In this document: positions 25,826 through 33,597 of the stretch, in pieces
Layout: every line of letters starts with the position of its first letter
Numbering within the stretch: the stretch's first letter is position 1
Source of the DNA: Streptomyces scabiei 87.22
Lineage (GTDB): Bacteria > Actinomycetota > Actinomycetes > Streptomycetales > Streptomycetaceae
NCBI RefSeq assembly: GCF_000091305.1
Contig: NC_013929.1
Location: 7,130,001 to 7,194,000, forward strand
Direction: 5' to 3'
Length of the DNA stretch: 64,000 nt
Notes under the pieces: model-generated
The model's database searches: none
What the model was told of the DNA's origin: nothing
The model's input: the letters and a program-made list of their open reading frames with translations, nothing else
Position numbers and translations under genes: made by a program

Positions 25826-26096
25826 GATGCTTGTTGACGGAGCGAGCGCCCCCGAGGATGCCTGCCGCCCGAGCGAGCGCCCTGAGGGTGCTTCGCCGCC
25901 CGTGCAGCCGCCCCACGGATGCTTGCCCCCCGTGCGGCGCCCCGCGGATCCTTGCCGCCCGAGCCAGCGCCCTGTGGGTGCTTCGCCATCCGTGCGGCCG
26001 CCCCGAGAGCGCTTCGCCACCCGTTTCGGCCGTTCTGGCGCTTCGCCGCCCGCGCGGCCGCTCCGAGGGCGTTGCGTCACCCGTGCGGCCGTCCCG
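25826..26096. repeat. Degenerate tandem array of ~30-bp units
   Basis: About nine head-to-tail units of 29-31 bases follow the pattern G(A/G)(T/C)GCTT(C)GCC(G/A)CCCGTGCGGCCGCCCC. They diverge by several bases each and have no spacers. The array ends two bases before the inverted repeat upstream of the integrase. The whole zone 25,390-26,188 holds no credible gene. Confidence 0.65.
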
Positions 26097-26097
26097 A

Positions 26098-26128
26098 TTC
26101 TGCGCCGCGTACTATGGACGGCGCAGAA
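26098..26128. promoter_or_regulatory. Perfect 10-bp inverted repeat upstream of the integrase
   Basis: TTCTGCGCCG (26098-26107) and CGGCGCAGAA (26119-26128) flank an 11-base spacer with TACTAT in it. It lies 60 bases before the integrase start, at the expected place of the left attachment site or an integrase operator. Confidence 0.4.
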
Positions 26129-26153
26129 GGGGAGTAGCTCTTCGCCCGAGAAC

Positions 26154-26182
26154 TTCTGCAAGGCACTGCTCTTGGCTATGGT
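26154..26182 (+). promoter_or_regulatory. Candidate leaderless promoter of the integrase
   Basis: TTCTGC (26154-26159), 17 bases, then TATGGT (26177-26182), ending 6 bases before the ATG at 26189. There is no ribosome-binding sequence, as expected if transcription starts at the A of the ATG. Confidence 0.35.
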
Positions 26183-26188
26183 CTCGGC

Positions 26189-27718
26189 ATGCCCATCGCG
26201 CCTGAGTTCCTGAGCCTCGCCTACCCAGGTCAGGAGTTCCCCGCCTACCTGTACGGCCGCGCCTCCCGCGACCCGAAGCGCAAAGGCCGCAGCGTCCAGT
26301 CCCAACTCGACGAGGGCCGAGCCACGTGCCTCGACGCCGGCTGGCCGATCGCCGGCGAGTTCAAGGACGTCGACCGATCGGCCTCGGCGTACGCCCGCCG
26401 GACGCGCGACGAGTTCGAGGAGATGATCGCAGGCATACAGGCCGGCGAGTGCCGCATCCTCGTCGCCTTCGAGGCGAGCAGGTACTACCGCGATCTGGAG
26501 GCGTACGTACGATTGCGCCGCGTCTGCAGAGAGGCCGGCGTGCTGCTCTGCTACAACGGCCAGGTCTACGACCTCTCCAAGAGCGCGGACCGCAAGGCCA
26601 CGGCCCAGGACGCGGTCAACGCAGAGGGTGAAGCCGACGACATCCGCGAGCGGAATCTGCGCACGACTCGCCTGAACGCCAAGCGCGGCGGCGCCCACGG
26701 GCCCGTCCCGGACGGCTACAAACGCCGCTACGATCCCGACTCCGGCGACCTGGTCGACCAGATCCCCCACCCCGACCGCGCCGGACTGATCACGGAGATC
26801 TTCCGGCGCGCCGCTGCGGCTGAACCCCTGGCCGCCATCTGCCGTGACCTCAACGAGCGCGGCGAGACCACGCACCGCGGCAAGGCGTGGCAGCGGCACC
26901 ACCTGCACGCCATCCTGCGCAACCCCGCCTACATCGGCCACCGCCGGCATCTGGGTGTCGACACGGGCAAGGGCATGTGGGCACCCATCTGCGACGACGA
27001 GGACTTCGCCGAGACCTTCCAGGCCGTCCAGGAGATCCTGTCGCTCCCCGGCCGCCAGCTCTCCCCCGGGCCCGAGGCCCAGCATCTCCAGACCGGCATC
27101 GCCCTGTGCGGCGAGCACCCCGACGAACCGCCCTTGCGGTCGGTCACGGTCCGCGGCCGCACCAACTACAACTGCTCGACCCGGTACGACGTCGCGATGC
27201 GCGAGGACCGGATGGACGCGTTCGTCGAGGAGTCGGTCATCACCTGGCTCGCCTCGGACGAAGCCGTGGCCGCGTTCGAGGACAACACCGACGACGAGAG
27301 GACCCGTAAGGCCCGGATCCGGCTGAAGGTCCTGGAGGAGCAGCTGGAGGCGGCCCAGAAGCAAGCCAGAACGCTGCGCCCTGACGGCATGGGCATGCTG
27401 CTGTCCATCGACTCCCTCGCGGGCCTCGAAGCCGAACTCACCCCCCAGATCGACAAGGCCAGGCAGGAATCCCGGTCCCTGCACGTGCCGGCCCTGCTGC
27501 GGGATCTCCTCGGCAAGCCCCGGGCCGACGTCGACCGGGCCTGGAACGAGGCGCTCACGCTGCCGCAGCGCCGCATGATCCTGCGCATGGTCGTGACCAT
27601 CCGCCTCTTCAAGGCCGGCAGCCGAGGAGTTCGCGCCATAGAGCCGGGCCGGATCACGCTGTCGTACGTCGGCGAGCCCGGCTTCAAGCCGGTCGGCGGC
27701 AACCGGGCCAAGCAGTAG
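26189..27718 (+). CDS. int: Large serine recombinase (phage integrase)
   Basis: A 509-residue site-specific recombinase that integrates and excises the prophage. The catalytic resolvase domain has YLYGRASRDPKRKGRSVQSQ with nucleophile Ser26, and FEASRYYRDLE (about 93-103). A Recombinase domain follows (about 185-290; GYKRRYDPDSG through AYIGHRRHLG). The zinc-ribbon region (about 305-345) is degenerate, with only CGEHPDEP and YNCS in place of two CxxC pairs. A coiled coil (about 370-395, RIRLKVLEEQLEAAQKQA) precedes the C-terminal domain. It has no ribosome site and is probably leaderless. Its stop abuts the convergent gene at 27719. Confidence 0.93.
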   Translation: MPIAPEFLSLAYPGQEFPAYLYGRASRDPKRKGRSVQSQLDEGRATCLDAGWPIAGEFKDVDRSASAYARRTRDEFEEMIAGIQAGECRILVAFEASRYYRDLEAYVRLRRVCREAGVLLCYNGQVYDLSKSADRKATAQDAVNAEGEADDIRERNLRTTRLNAKRGGAHGPVPDGYKRRYDPDSGDLVDQIPHPDRAGLITEIFRRAAAAEPLAAICRDLNERGETTHRGKAWQRHHLHAILRNPAYIGHRRHLGVDTGKGMWAPICDDEDFAETFQAVQEILSLPGRQLSPGPEAQHLQTGIALCGEHPDEPPLRSVTVRGRTNYNCSTRYDVAMREDRMDAFVEESVITWLASDEAVAAFEDNTDDERTRKARIRLKVLEEQLEAAQKQARTLRPDGMGMLLSIDSLAGLEAELTPQIDKARQESRSLHVPALLRDLLGKPRADVDRAWNEALTLPQRRMILRMVVTIRLFKAGSRGVRAIEPGRITLSYVGEPGFKPVGGNRAKQ

Positions 27719-28255
27719 CTACGCCAGCGCCATGGGGAGCGTCGGCGCCGCGAGCAGCGGGTCGGGGGCCGGCGCGGGAGGGAACGGGCGGCGCTTGAAC
27801 CAGATCTGAATCCAGAGCCCGTCGCCGCCGAGACGTAGCAACAGGTCGTTCATGGCGTCCCGCAGCTGGCTGGTGCAGTAGCGGTCGCTGACCAGGTGTA
27901 TGCACCAGCCGTCGTCCTCGGTCGGCATGACCGCGCGCCCCGAGGGCATCAGGTCCGCGGGCACGGTCTCCCAGCGCAGGACGCATAGCCGGAGGCCCTG
28001 CGCGGGCCGTGCCATACGCCCGTCATCAGTCCACCGCTGTCGCCACAGCCCATGCACGACGCAGTGGTTGGTGACCCTGGTGAACTGGTCGAGGAGCGGC
28101 TCCTCGGCGTGATCCGGGTGGAGGATGAACTCGATGCGGCCCGGCTCTCCCGGCTGGCCCGGCTGGTCCCTGATGTCGGCCAGCCTGCCCTCGTCCAGTT
28201 CCCCAGGCTTCGCCAGCCTGTAGAGCGCGTGCTGCTGCTGTGGCGTGTAGGACAC
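27719..28255 (-). CDS. Phage protein of unknown function, convergent with int
   Basis: A 178-residue soluble protein starting VSYTPQQQHALYRLAKPGEL (GTG), with IEFILHPDHAEEPLLDQF and DGLWIQIWFKRRPFPP. No recognisable domain is present. GTG 28255 has GGGGGTGG upstream. It is transcribed leftward, like the repressor gene 193 bases behind it, so it is probably expressed in the lysogen. It shares no intergenic base with int (stops at 27716-27718 and 27719-27721 face each other). Candidate roles are superinfection exclusion or excision control, both speculative. Confidence 0.75.
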   Translation of the reverse strand: MSYTPQQQHALYRLAKPGELDEGRLADIRDQPGQPGEPGRIEFILHPDHAEEPLLDQFTRVTNHCVVHGLWRQRWTDDGRMARPAQGLRLCVLRWETVPADLMPSGRAVMPTEDDGWCIHLVSDRYCTSQLRDAMNDLLLRLGGDGLWIQIWFKRRPFPPAPAPDPLLAAPTLPMALA

Positions 28256-28276
28256 GGCGGTCCACCCCCTGCGCCA

Positions 28277-28294
28277 CTGCCCGAGTGCGGGCAG
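28277..28294 (-). promoter_or_regulatory. Hairpin in the leader of the 27719-28255 gene
   Basis: CTGCCCG-AGTG-CGGGCAG is a perfect 7-bp stem with a tetraloop, about 20 bases upstream of the GTG start, in the 193-bp gap after the repressor gene. It may be a repressor-gene terminator or an attenuator. No clear promoter is seen in the gap. Confidence 0.5.
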
Positions 28295-28448
28295 CGCTTT
28301 CCTATGTTGCGTCCGTCGCTGCCAGGCGAGGAACCATCATGCACAGGGCGGTTACTTTTGGCCACAGTCTAGTCACTGGGAGCAGATGACGGGTCTTTCA
28401 ACTGGCCTTATGCGCGCGGGTAGTTGCGCTACGGACGAATTTCCGCCA

Positions 28449-29246
28449 TCAGCGCCGTGGGGCCTGGCGGTACAGGCGCATCAGGTTCTGCACCTTCGCC
28501 ATGTCCTCGGCGTCCAGCTCGCCGGTGACAACCGCTCTCACCTGACCGTCCTCGCTCCAGACCGTATGGACATCCATGAACTGGGCGCCGGCCGCCTCTT
28601 GGACCTCGCCGGGGTCCAGGTCCAGGGCGTTGGCGAGTGCCTCCAATTGCGGATACTCCGGATGCTCCGACGGGTCCAGCGCGGCCCGCTCCAGACGGTC
28701 CAGCCAATCGGCCTCGACGAGCCGTTCCTCGCGGCGAGGGTCGACCGTGGCCGCCGCTACGGCCTCCAGGCTCAACCCCACCTCGGTGCGACGGGCGCGC
28801 AGCAAGTCGGAGAGGTCCGTGCGCGTGGCGTCGGCGGGCGGCGCAGCCTCTTCGAGGTCCTGGCGCGCGAGGCGCATGGCTTCATCGAAGCCCTCGGGGC
28901 TGACGCCGAGTTCCCTCGCTGAGGAGCGCACCACGCGACGCAGGGCCTCGCTGGGGGAAAGCGCCTCGGCTGCCAGCGGCGTCTCTGCCTGGCCTTCACC
29001 GGTGGCTGGCTGAAGGGAGCTGGGATCGCCCCCGGCGAGGATGGCGTAGACGCTCCCCGGGGCCCACTTGAGAACGGCATCGAGTGCCCTCGCGGTGAAC
29101 TCGGTCGGTCGCGATTCACCACGACGGATTGCGCGCAGTGCCTCGTACGTGATGCCCGCGGCTTCCGCGAGGTCACGCCACTTCAGCCGCAGTTCGAGGC
29201 GGCGCTGATTCATCGCCTCGTCCAGCCGCTCGTGCGGTTCCGGCAT
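28449..29246 (-). CDS. XRE-family repressor of the prophage (CI-like)
   Basis: A 265-residue protein. The N-terminal HTH is LRLKWRDLAEAAGITYEALR followed by AIRRGESRPTEFT (about 15-47). A second, more diverged HTH-like segment appears at about 145-200 (LLRARRTEVGLSLEAVAAAT through EALANALDLDPGEV). The C-terminal part (VHTVWSEDGQVRAVVTGEL) is probably for oligomerisation. ATG 29246 has AAGGGG upstream. Divergent transcription from the small XRE gene at 29375 across repeated half-sites is the classic repressor/Cro switch layout. No LexA-like Ser-Lys cleavage site is obvious, so induction may not rely on RecA. Confidence 0.82.
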   Translation of the reverse strand: MPEPHERLDEAMNQRRLELRLKWRDLAEAAGITYEALRAIRRGESRPTEFTARALDAVLKWAPGSVYAILAGGDPSSLQPATGEGQAETPLAAEALSPSEALRRVVRSSARELGVSPEGFDEAMRLARQDLEEAAPPADATRTDLSDLLRARRTEVGLSLEAVAAATVDPRREERLVEADWLDRLERAALDPSEHPEYPQLEALANALDLDPGEVQEAAGAQFMDVHTVWSEDGQVRAVVTGELDAEDMAKVQNLMRLYRQAPRR

Positions 29247-29270
29247 TGGCACCCCTTCTGACCAGCGAAA

Positions 29271-29370
29271 CGCAGGATAGCGCAACCCGTCGCCAGCCTG
29301 CACTTGCCTCAACTTGTGTAAACCTGCGTTCGGAGGCTTGTGCGTCTGCGTAAACCTGCGCTAACTTGTG
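29271..29370. promoter_or_regulatory. Lysogeny-switch operators and leaderless rightward promoter
   Basis: The 128-bp divergent region repeats two short blocks: AACTTGTG at 29311-29318 and 29363-29370, and TAAACCTGCG at 29319-29328 and 29351-29360. A near-inverted copy, CGCAGGATA, is at 29271. They are arranged A-B...B-A. TTGTGC (29338) and TAACTT (29362-29367) form a plausible promoter ending 7 bases before the ATG at 29375, implying a leaderless mRNA controlled by the overlapping operator. Confidence 0.55.
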
Positions 29371-29374
29371 GTTC

Positions 29375-29623
29375 ATGCCCAGTGGAACCACAAGTCGAGT
29401 GAAGCAGCAGCGGCTGATGCGGGGGATGACTCAGCAGGATCTGGCCGATAAGTGCGCGGAGGCTGGCGTGCACGTGGACGAGTCGCACATCAGCCGAATC
29501 GAACGCGGGATCTATACGCCGCGTCCCAAGCTGCGTGCCCTCCTGGCGGAGCTCCTTGAGCTTGACGTCAGCGACTTCGGGCACGTCATGCAGCCGGATG
29601 CCATGTCCGGGAGCGCGGCGTGA
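29375..29623 (+). CDS. Small XRE-family regulator (Cro-like)
   Basis: An 82-residue HTH protein: SRVKQQRLMRGMTQQDLADK, then ESHISRIERGIYTPRPKL (about 9-55), a full XRE domain, followed by LRALLAELLELD. It is first gene of the rightward early operon and opposite the repressor gene, so probably a Cro-type antirepressor or early regulator. There is no ribosome site; the -10 sequence 7 bases upstream suggests a leaderless transcript. The stop overlaps the next gene (GTGA). Confidence 0.82.
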   Translation: MPSGTTSRVKQQRLMRGMTQQDLADKCAEAGVHVDESHISRIERGIYTPRPKLRALLAELLELDVSDFGHVMQPDAMSGSAA

Positions 29624-29808
29624 CGCGCGAGGAGCGGCACCGCATCCTCAGCCCCGCTGAGATCGCGGACGCCCAGGGCCAGGCCCGGCGGGCGGTGAGC
29701 ACGGTCGGTATCCCGCGGGAGCTGATCGACAGGCTCCGGCCGATTCTCGCCCCCGCCGCCAAGGCGATCGCTGCGGACGAGATCGCCTCGCCCGCCAAGG
29801 CCGCCTGA
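29620..29808 (+). CDS. Small phage protein of unknown function
   Basis: A 62-residue protein (VTREERHRILSPAEIADAQG...), helical and Ala/Arg-rich, with no known domain. GTG 29620 overlaps the stop of the Cro-like gene, so it is translationally coupled and probably an early regulator or its partner. Confidence 0.7.
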   Translation: MTREERHRILSPAEIADAQGQARRAVSTVGIPRELIDRLRPILAPAAKAIAADEIASPAKAA

Positions 29809-29899
29809 GTACAGCAAGTCGGGGCCGGCCCCGGCCCTACCCGGAGCACGACCCCTACGGCACATCCACACCCAAAACCCTTCTCAGGAGTGGATCACC

Positions 29900-31090
29900 T
29901 TGACCACATCTTCCCATCCGTTCGGGTTCCACATGCCCGGCCCGATGCCGGCACCGGTACCGCTGCACCAGGCCCCGGCCGCGCAGGCCGCCGTGGCCGT
30001 ACCGGTCGCCACCCCGCCTATCCACCGGGAGCCGCTGCCCGTGTGCGTGACCTGCGGCGGCAGGCGCGGCCCCCTCGTCCCGCGCGGTGACCTGTACGAC
30101 TTCGGCGCGGAGGTCCTCATCTGTGCCTCCCGTGACTGCACGCCCGGCCCGCTGGAGCCCGCGTTGCTGGCCGGCCCTCCGGCCGCGCAGCCCCGGCCGC
30201 CGGTCACGCCGGCGCCCGAGGCGGACGTGGCCCGCACGTACGACGCGGCGACCGTCGAGGCGATCGCGCAGTCGGCTCGCGCCCAGGAGCGCGCCGAGAT
30301 GCGTGCCGAACTCAGCAACGCCGCCGAGGCCGCGGAGGCGGGGGACTGGTTCCACGCCGCCTGGCTTGCCACCGCGCCCCTGCAGGAGGGCTACCGGGCC
30401 GTGCGACAGCTGATCGCGGGCCGCCGCCTCGATGACTGGCTGTCCGTGTCCGAGGTCCTGCGGGCGGTCGAGGGCAAGGCGCCCGCTTCGGTTCCGCTCA
30501 CCGTCACCTGGGACGGCCAGGTGTCCGGCTCCGAAGAGGACCGGCCGGGTGAGGCCACGCTCGTGGGCTGCACCGCCGCGCTCGGCGGGTCCGCGGTCCT
30601 GGCCCTCGACGACGACCAGCGCGTAGACCTCGCGGTGCGGCTCCTCGCCACGGTGCCCGCTGCCGTGCGCTGCGGCAACACGTGCTGCGGGACCCCGACC
30701 CGCGACCTGGTCGAGTCCGACCCGAAGTTGTGGGGTGGCATCGTCCTCGACGTCGTCGGCACCACCGGCGGCAGGTGCTGGTGGTGCTCCCCGGCCTGCG
30801 CGATCGCCGCGATGAACACCGCCGGCGCCGGGCTGGCGGCCGCCGACCAGCTGAGCGCGGTCGACCCCGCCCAGCAGGCCCCCGCCGTGCCCGCCGAGGC
30901 CGAGGGGATGGCCGACGACGGCGAGGCGCACTGCGCGCGGTGCGGCTGCTCCGCGCGGCAGCGGTGCCCGGGCGGCTGCTACTGGGTGCTCAATGCCGCC
31001 CTGATCGTCGTGTGCTCGTCCTGCGCGTCGCCCCAGGAGCTGGCGTACGGCGCGTCCCGGCCGCAGGGCGGGCAGGGGGCCGACGCGTGA
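29900..31090 (+). CDS. Cysteine-rich (zinc-binding) phage protein
   Basis: A 396-residue early protein. Cys clusters suggest zinc sites: CVTCGG (about 49-54), CASRDCTPG (about 75-83), CGNTCCG...CWWCSPAC (about 258-297) and a C-terminal CARCGCSARQRCPGGC followed by CSSC (about 347-378), a finger seen in many actinophage proteins (CxxCGC...CxGGCxW...CxxC). A central helical region lies at about 110-180. TTG 29900 is used, with AGGAG 10 bases upstream. Its molecular role is unknown; it is the largest early gene before the initiator. Confidence 0.75.
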   Translation: MTTSSHPFGFHMPGPMPAPVPLHQAPAAQAAVAVPVATPPIHREPLPVCVTCGGRRGPLVPRGDLYDFGAEVLICASRDCTPGPLEPALLAGPPAAQPRPPVTPAPEADVARTYDAATVEAIAQSARAQERAEMRAELSNAAEAAEAGDWFHAAWLATAPLQEGYRAVRQLIAGRRLDDWLSVSEVLRAVEGKAPASVPLTVTWDGQVSGSEEDRPGEATLVGCTAALGGSAVLALDDDQRVDLAVRLLATVPAAVRCGNTCCGTPTRDLVESDPKLWGGIVLDVVGTTGGRCWWCSPACAIAAMNTAGAGLAAADQLSAVDPAQQAPAVPAEAEGMADDGEAHCARCGCSARQRCPGGCYWVLNAALIVVCSSCASPQELAYGASRPQGGQGADA

Positions 31091-31197
31091 TCACTCTCAT
31101 TCTCGGGATGCTCGGCGGCTGGGTGCTGTTCGCGCTCGTGGCCTACCTCCTCGACGGCCAGGCCCACGGCCGCCGCTGGATGGGCGGTGCCCGATGA
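31087..31197 (+). CDS. 36-residue single-helix membrane protein
   Basis: VITLILGMLGGWVLFALVAY is followed by LLDGQAHGRRWMGGAR: one membrane helix and a short basic tail. It is coupled at both ends (GTGA with the upstream stop; its own stop ATGA with the next gene), which argues that it is real. It may be a small membrane effector such as a superinfection-exclusion peptide; this is speculation. Confidence 0.65.
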   Translation: MITLILGMLGGWVLFALVAYLLDGQAHGRRWMGGAR

Positions 31198-32033
31198 GCG
31201 AGGCGATGAACCTGGTCCAGCTCGCCCTGGCCACCTTCACCGAGGGCACCGCTGCCCTGGCGGACCCGGACAACGGCACCGCCGCGGAGGAGAGGGAGCG
31301 GTTCCTGCAGTACGCCCGGTCGCACGCGGCCATGACCCTGTCCGAGGCCGCCGGCGAACTGGTCTGGCAGTACGTCACCGAGGGCCTGCCGGACCAGGTG
31401 GAGGAAGCGCGCGCGGTCCTTGCCCCGGGGCGCCCCGACTATCTGCGCTACCGCCTGGACCACTCCGTCGAATCCGTCGAGGTGGCCTTCGACCTGGTCC
31501 AGCCCTGTTTCGCCTGCGGCACCGACCGTGTGTCACCCGTGACCGGCCTGTTCCACCTCGGCGAACTCCTCCACCAGGAACCCCACCCGGACCCGGACCC
31601 CGCCGGACAGCCCGGGCCGGGACCGCTCGCGGCGTCCGAGGCTCTGGACGCCCGCACCTGGGACGTGTCCCGCCTGTTCCGGCGTCTGATGTCCCGGCAC
31701 CCGGACGCCGGCCTGACGATTTCCAGCATCGTCTGTATCGCCTACGCCGAGACCGACGGCAGCACCCAGCTGGAGATCCAGGCCGCCAGCGCGGACGCTG
31801 TGCGTGAGGTCGCGGCCGGCATCGGCGCCGAGTTCACCTCCCGCCACAGTGACACACCCGGTCCGTACGGCGCCGTTGTGGAACACGCCAAGGCCAAGGG
31901 TCGCCTCGGTGCTGACATCGAGGTCTCCGTGCGCGGCTACACCCGGCTCACCGATGACGAGGCGGCCGTCTGGCGCGCTGAGCAGGGCCAGGCCGTCGAG
32001 GCCGAGGCGCAGACGGCGGGGGTTGGCGAGTGA
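31194..32033 (+). CDS. Early phage protein of unknown function
   Basis: A 279-residue acidic protein: a helical N-terminus (MNLVQLALATFTEGTAALAD), a single CxxC (PCFACGTD, about 104-111), a Pro/Asp-rich linker (about 130-145) and an alpha/beta C-terminal half (TISSIVCIAYAETDGSTQLE through IEVSVRGYTRL). No family is recognised. It is translationally coupled to both neighbours by ATGA/GTGA overlaps. Confidence 0.72.
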   Translation: MSEAMNLVQLALATFTEGTAALADPDNGTAAEERERFLQYARSHAAMTLSEAAGELVWQYVTEGLPDQVEEARAVLAPGRPDYLRYRLDHSVESVEVAFDLVQPCFACGTDRVSPVTGLFHLGELLHQEPHPDPDPAGQPGPGPLAASEALDARTWDVSRLFRRLMSRHPDAGLTISSIVCIAYAETDGSTQLEIQAASADAVREVAAGIGAEFTSRHSDTPGPYGAVVEHAKAKGRLGADIEVSVRGYTRLTDDEAAVWRAEQGQAVEAEAQTAGVGE

Positions 32034-32608
32034 GCGCCATCGAGGAGACGACCGCGGCCGCCGAGGCCGGGAAGGACACCCACGCGGGCGGCGGCCAGCC
32101 GACCGCGGCGGGCGGAGTTCACCCGGCGCCGGCGCTCACGGCCCAGGTGCTGGCGCAGCTGCGTACCGCGGGCCTGGTGCTGCCGCGCGGCCCCTACCCG
32201 GGCCGTCCGTGGGCGCCGCGCACCGACGCGGAGACCCATCTCCTGGCCGAGTCCCGCCGGTTGGACCGTGCGCGGCAGCAGCTGCTCGCCGAGCTGGGCC
32301 GCATGCGCCACGGGACGCCTCACCGGACCGCCCGCGAGGTCCGGAAGGCCGCGGTGCGGGCCGTGCAGCGCCACGCCGCCGACTGTCCGCTGAGCGGCGG
32401 CCAGCTCGCTGTGCTGGCGGGCGCCGCGATCGGTGAGCGGCCGGAGGAGACCGCCGCCCGCCTGGACATGCCCCTCGGCACGCTCAGAAGCACCCGGGCC
32501 CGGGCCCTGGACCGGCTGGGTGCCCTGAACATCACCCACGCGGTCGCCCTGGCGGTGGCCGCCGGGTGGATCCGCCCGCGGGCCGCCGACGGAGGTGACA
32601 GCGCATGA
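32030..32608 (+). CDS. Phage protein with C-terminal LuxR/sigma-region-4-like HTH
   Basis: A 192-residue protein. The N-terminal ~50 residues are low-complexity; helices follow, then an HTH of GerE/sigma4 type: LSGGQLAVLAGAAIGERPEE, then TAARLDMPLGTLRSTRARAL and DRLGALNITHAVALA (about 118-175). It lies inside the early operon, so it may control later phage genes. The overlap with both neighbours is ATGA/GTGA. Confidence 0.72.
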   Translation: MSAIEETTAAAEAGKDTHAGGGQPTAAGGVHPAPALTAQVLAQLRTAGLVLPRGPYPGRPWAPRTDAETHLLAESRRLDRARQQLLAELGRMRHGTPHRTAREVRKAAVRAVQRHAADCPLSGGQLAVLAGAAIGERPEETAARLDMPLGTLRSTRARALDRLGALNITHAVALAVAAGWIRPRAADGGDSA

Positions 32609-32907
32609 CGACCGACCCCAGCGTGCAGATCGTGAACGTCCTCCTCGGCCTGGCGGTCGGCGTGGCCGTCATCGCGGCCCTGAGCATCCTCCGGCGCCAC
32701 CGCTACCAGCGCCCGCCGTCCGAGGAGCCGTACGCGGGTTTCCAGTCCGGCGCCCGTGACGCCGGTACGGGGGAGTTCGTGCAGCTGGAGTGCGAGGGCC
32801 ACTGCCCCGGCAGGAAAGCGCACGAGATCACCGGCGACGGCGGCGCGACCTGCGTGCTCTGCGGCACCCACCGCGCCCTCCCGGACGCCGTCGACGACCC
32901 GGCCTGA
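32605..32907 (+). CDS. Small membrane protein with zinc-finger-like tail
   Basis: A 100-residue protein with one membrane helix near the N-terminus (VQIVNVLLGLAVGVAVIAAL) and a cytosolic tail holding CEGHC and CVLCGTH, a possible zinc site. It is the last gene of the first early sub-operon; a 12-bp-stem hairpin follows 16 bases later. Function unknown. Confidence 0.7.
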   Translation: MTTDPSVQIVNVLLGLAVGVAVIAALSILRRHRYQRPPSEEPYAGFQSGARDAGTGEFVQLECEGHCPGRKAHEITGDGGATCVLCGTHRALPDAVDDPA

Positions 32908-32922
32908 CCCGCCCTCGATCCG

Positions 32923-32965
32923 CCGGGCGGGCGGACGTGACCTGACACCCGTCCCGCCCGCCCGG
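32923..32965 (+). terminator. Hairpin ending the first early sub-operon
   Basis: The arms 32923-32937 and 32950-32965 pair over 15 bp with one extra C, leaving a 12-base loop. There is no U-tract. Confidence 0.65.
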
Positions 32966-32991
32966 CCACCCACCACCGACATGGAGACACC

Positions 32992-33597
32992 ATGCGTCGC
33001 CCCACCGTGCGTCGTACCGACCCACGCCTTGAGACCATGACCAAGGCCATCGAGAGCCTGGTCCCCGGCTCGACGCCGGCATTCCTGACCGTCACGGTCA
33101 CCGAGACGCTGCCCGGCACCGCCGGCCACGACGGACAACCCCACAAGCACACCTGGACCGGCCGCCCCGACGAGGTCGCCGAGCGCCAGTTCACCGCCCT
33201 GTACGGCCGCCCCCGCACCGAGACCGAGGTCAGCCCGCTGGACCCGGCCGAGACGGATTGGATGCCGTCTGCCCGCTGGTACCCGCTGCGCCCGGGCGAT
33301 CTGGTCCACATCCACTACGAGGCGGGCCTGGCCGGCGTGCCGGCCGCGTTCGGCGAGACGTACATCGTCGGAGACGCCGGCACGCCCGGCGACCCCGTGC
33401 CGCGGCTGCTGAGCATGGTGCTGCTCGCGCACACCCTGCCCGACTCCACGCCCGAGGACGACGTCAAGAACCTGACGGGCTGCTACGAGGCCGAGGCCGC
33501 CGATGACCCGCTGTACGCCCCCTGGTTCGAGGCCAAACCGCATCGGCTGACGATCGTCCGCGACGGCCGCGTCGTGCACGACGGGGGTGCGAAGTGA
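32992..33597 (+). CDS. Early phage protein of unknown function
   Basis: A 201-residue mixed alpha/beta protein (MRRPTVRRTDPRLETMTKAI..., then PGDLVHIHYEAGLAGVPAAF and GETYIVGDAG). The C-terminus PHRLTIVRDGRVVHDGGAK reads like a beta hairpin. No family is recognised. It is the first gene after a hairpin, and its stop overlaps the next start (GTGA). Confidence 0.7.
   Translation: MRRPTVRRTDPRLETMTKAIESLVPGSTPAFLTVTVTETLPGTAGHDGQPHKHTWTGRPDEVAERQFTALYGRPRTETEVSPLDPAETDWMPSARWYPLRPGDLVHIHYEAGLAGVPAAFGETYIVGDAGTPGDPVPRLLSMVLLAHTLPDSTPEDDVKNLTGCYEAEAADDPLYAPWFEAKPHRLTIVRDGRVVHDGGAK

Noticed and set aside
25332..25916. Long open frame on the minus strand with a 42-residue repeat
   Set aside because: It is produced by the 126-bp tandem repeat, whose period is divisible by three. 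Composition is Arg/Pro/Gly-rich, it overlaps the start of the HNH gene, and no ribosome site is seen.
25826..26096. Possible CRISPR array
   Set aside because: Units are adjacent, diverge throughout, and there are no unique spacers or cas genes; it is a degenerate tandem repeat.
25533..26213. Long open frame on the plus strand across the repeats
   Set aside because: It reads through both repeat arrays and into the integrase start in another frame; no protein-like composition.
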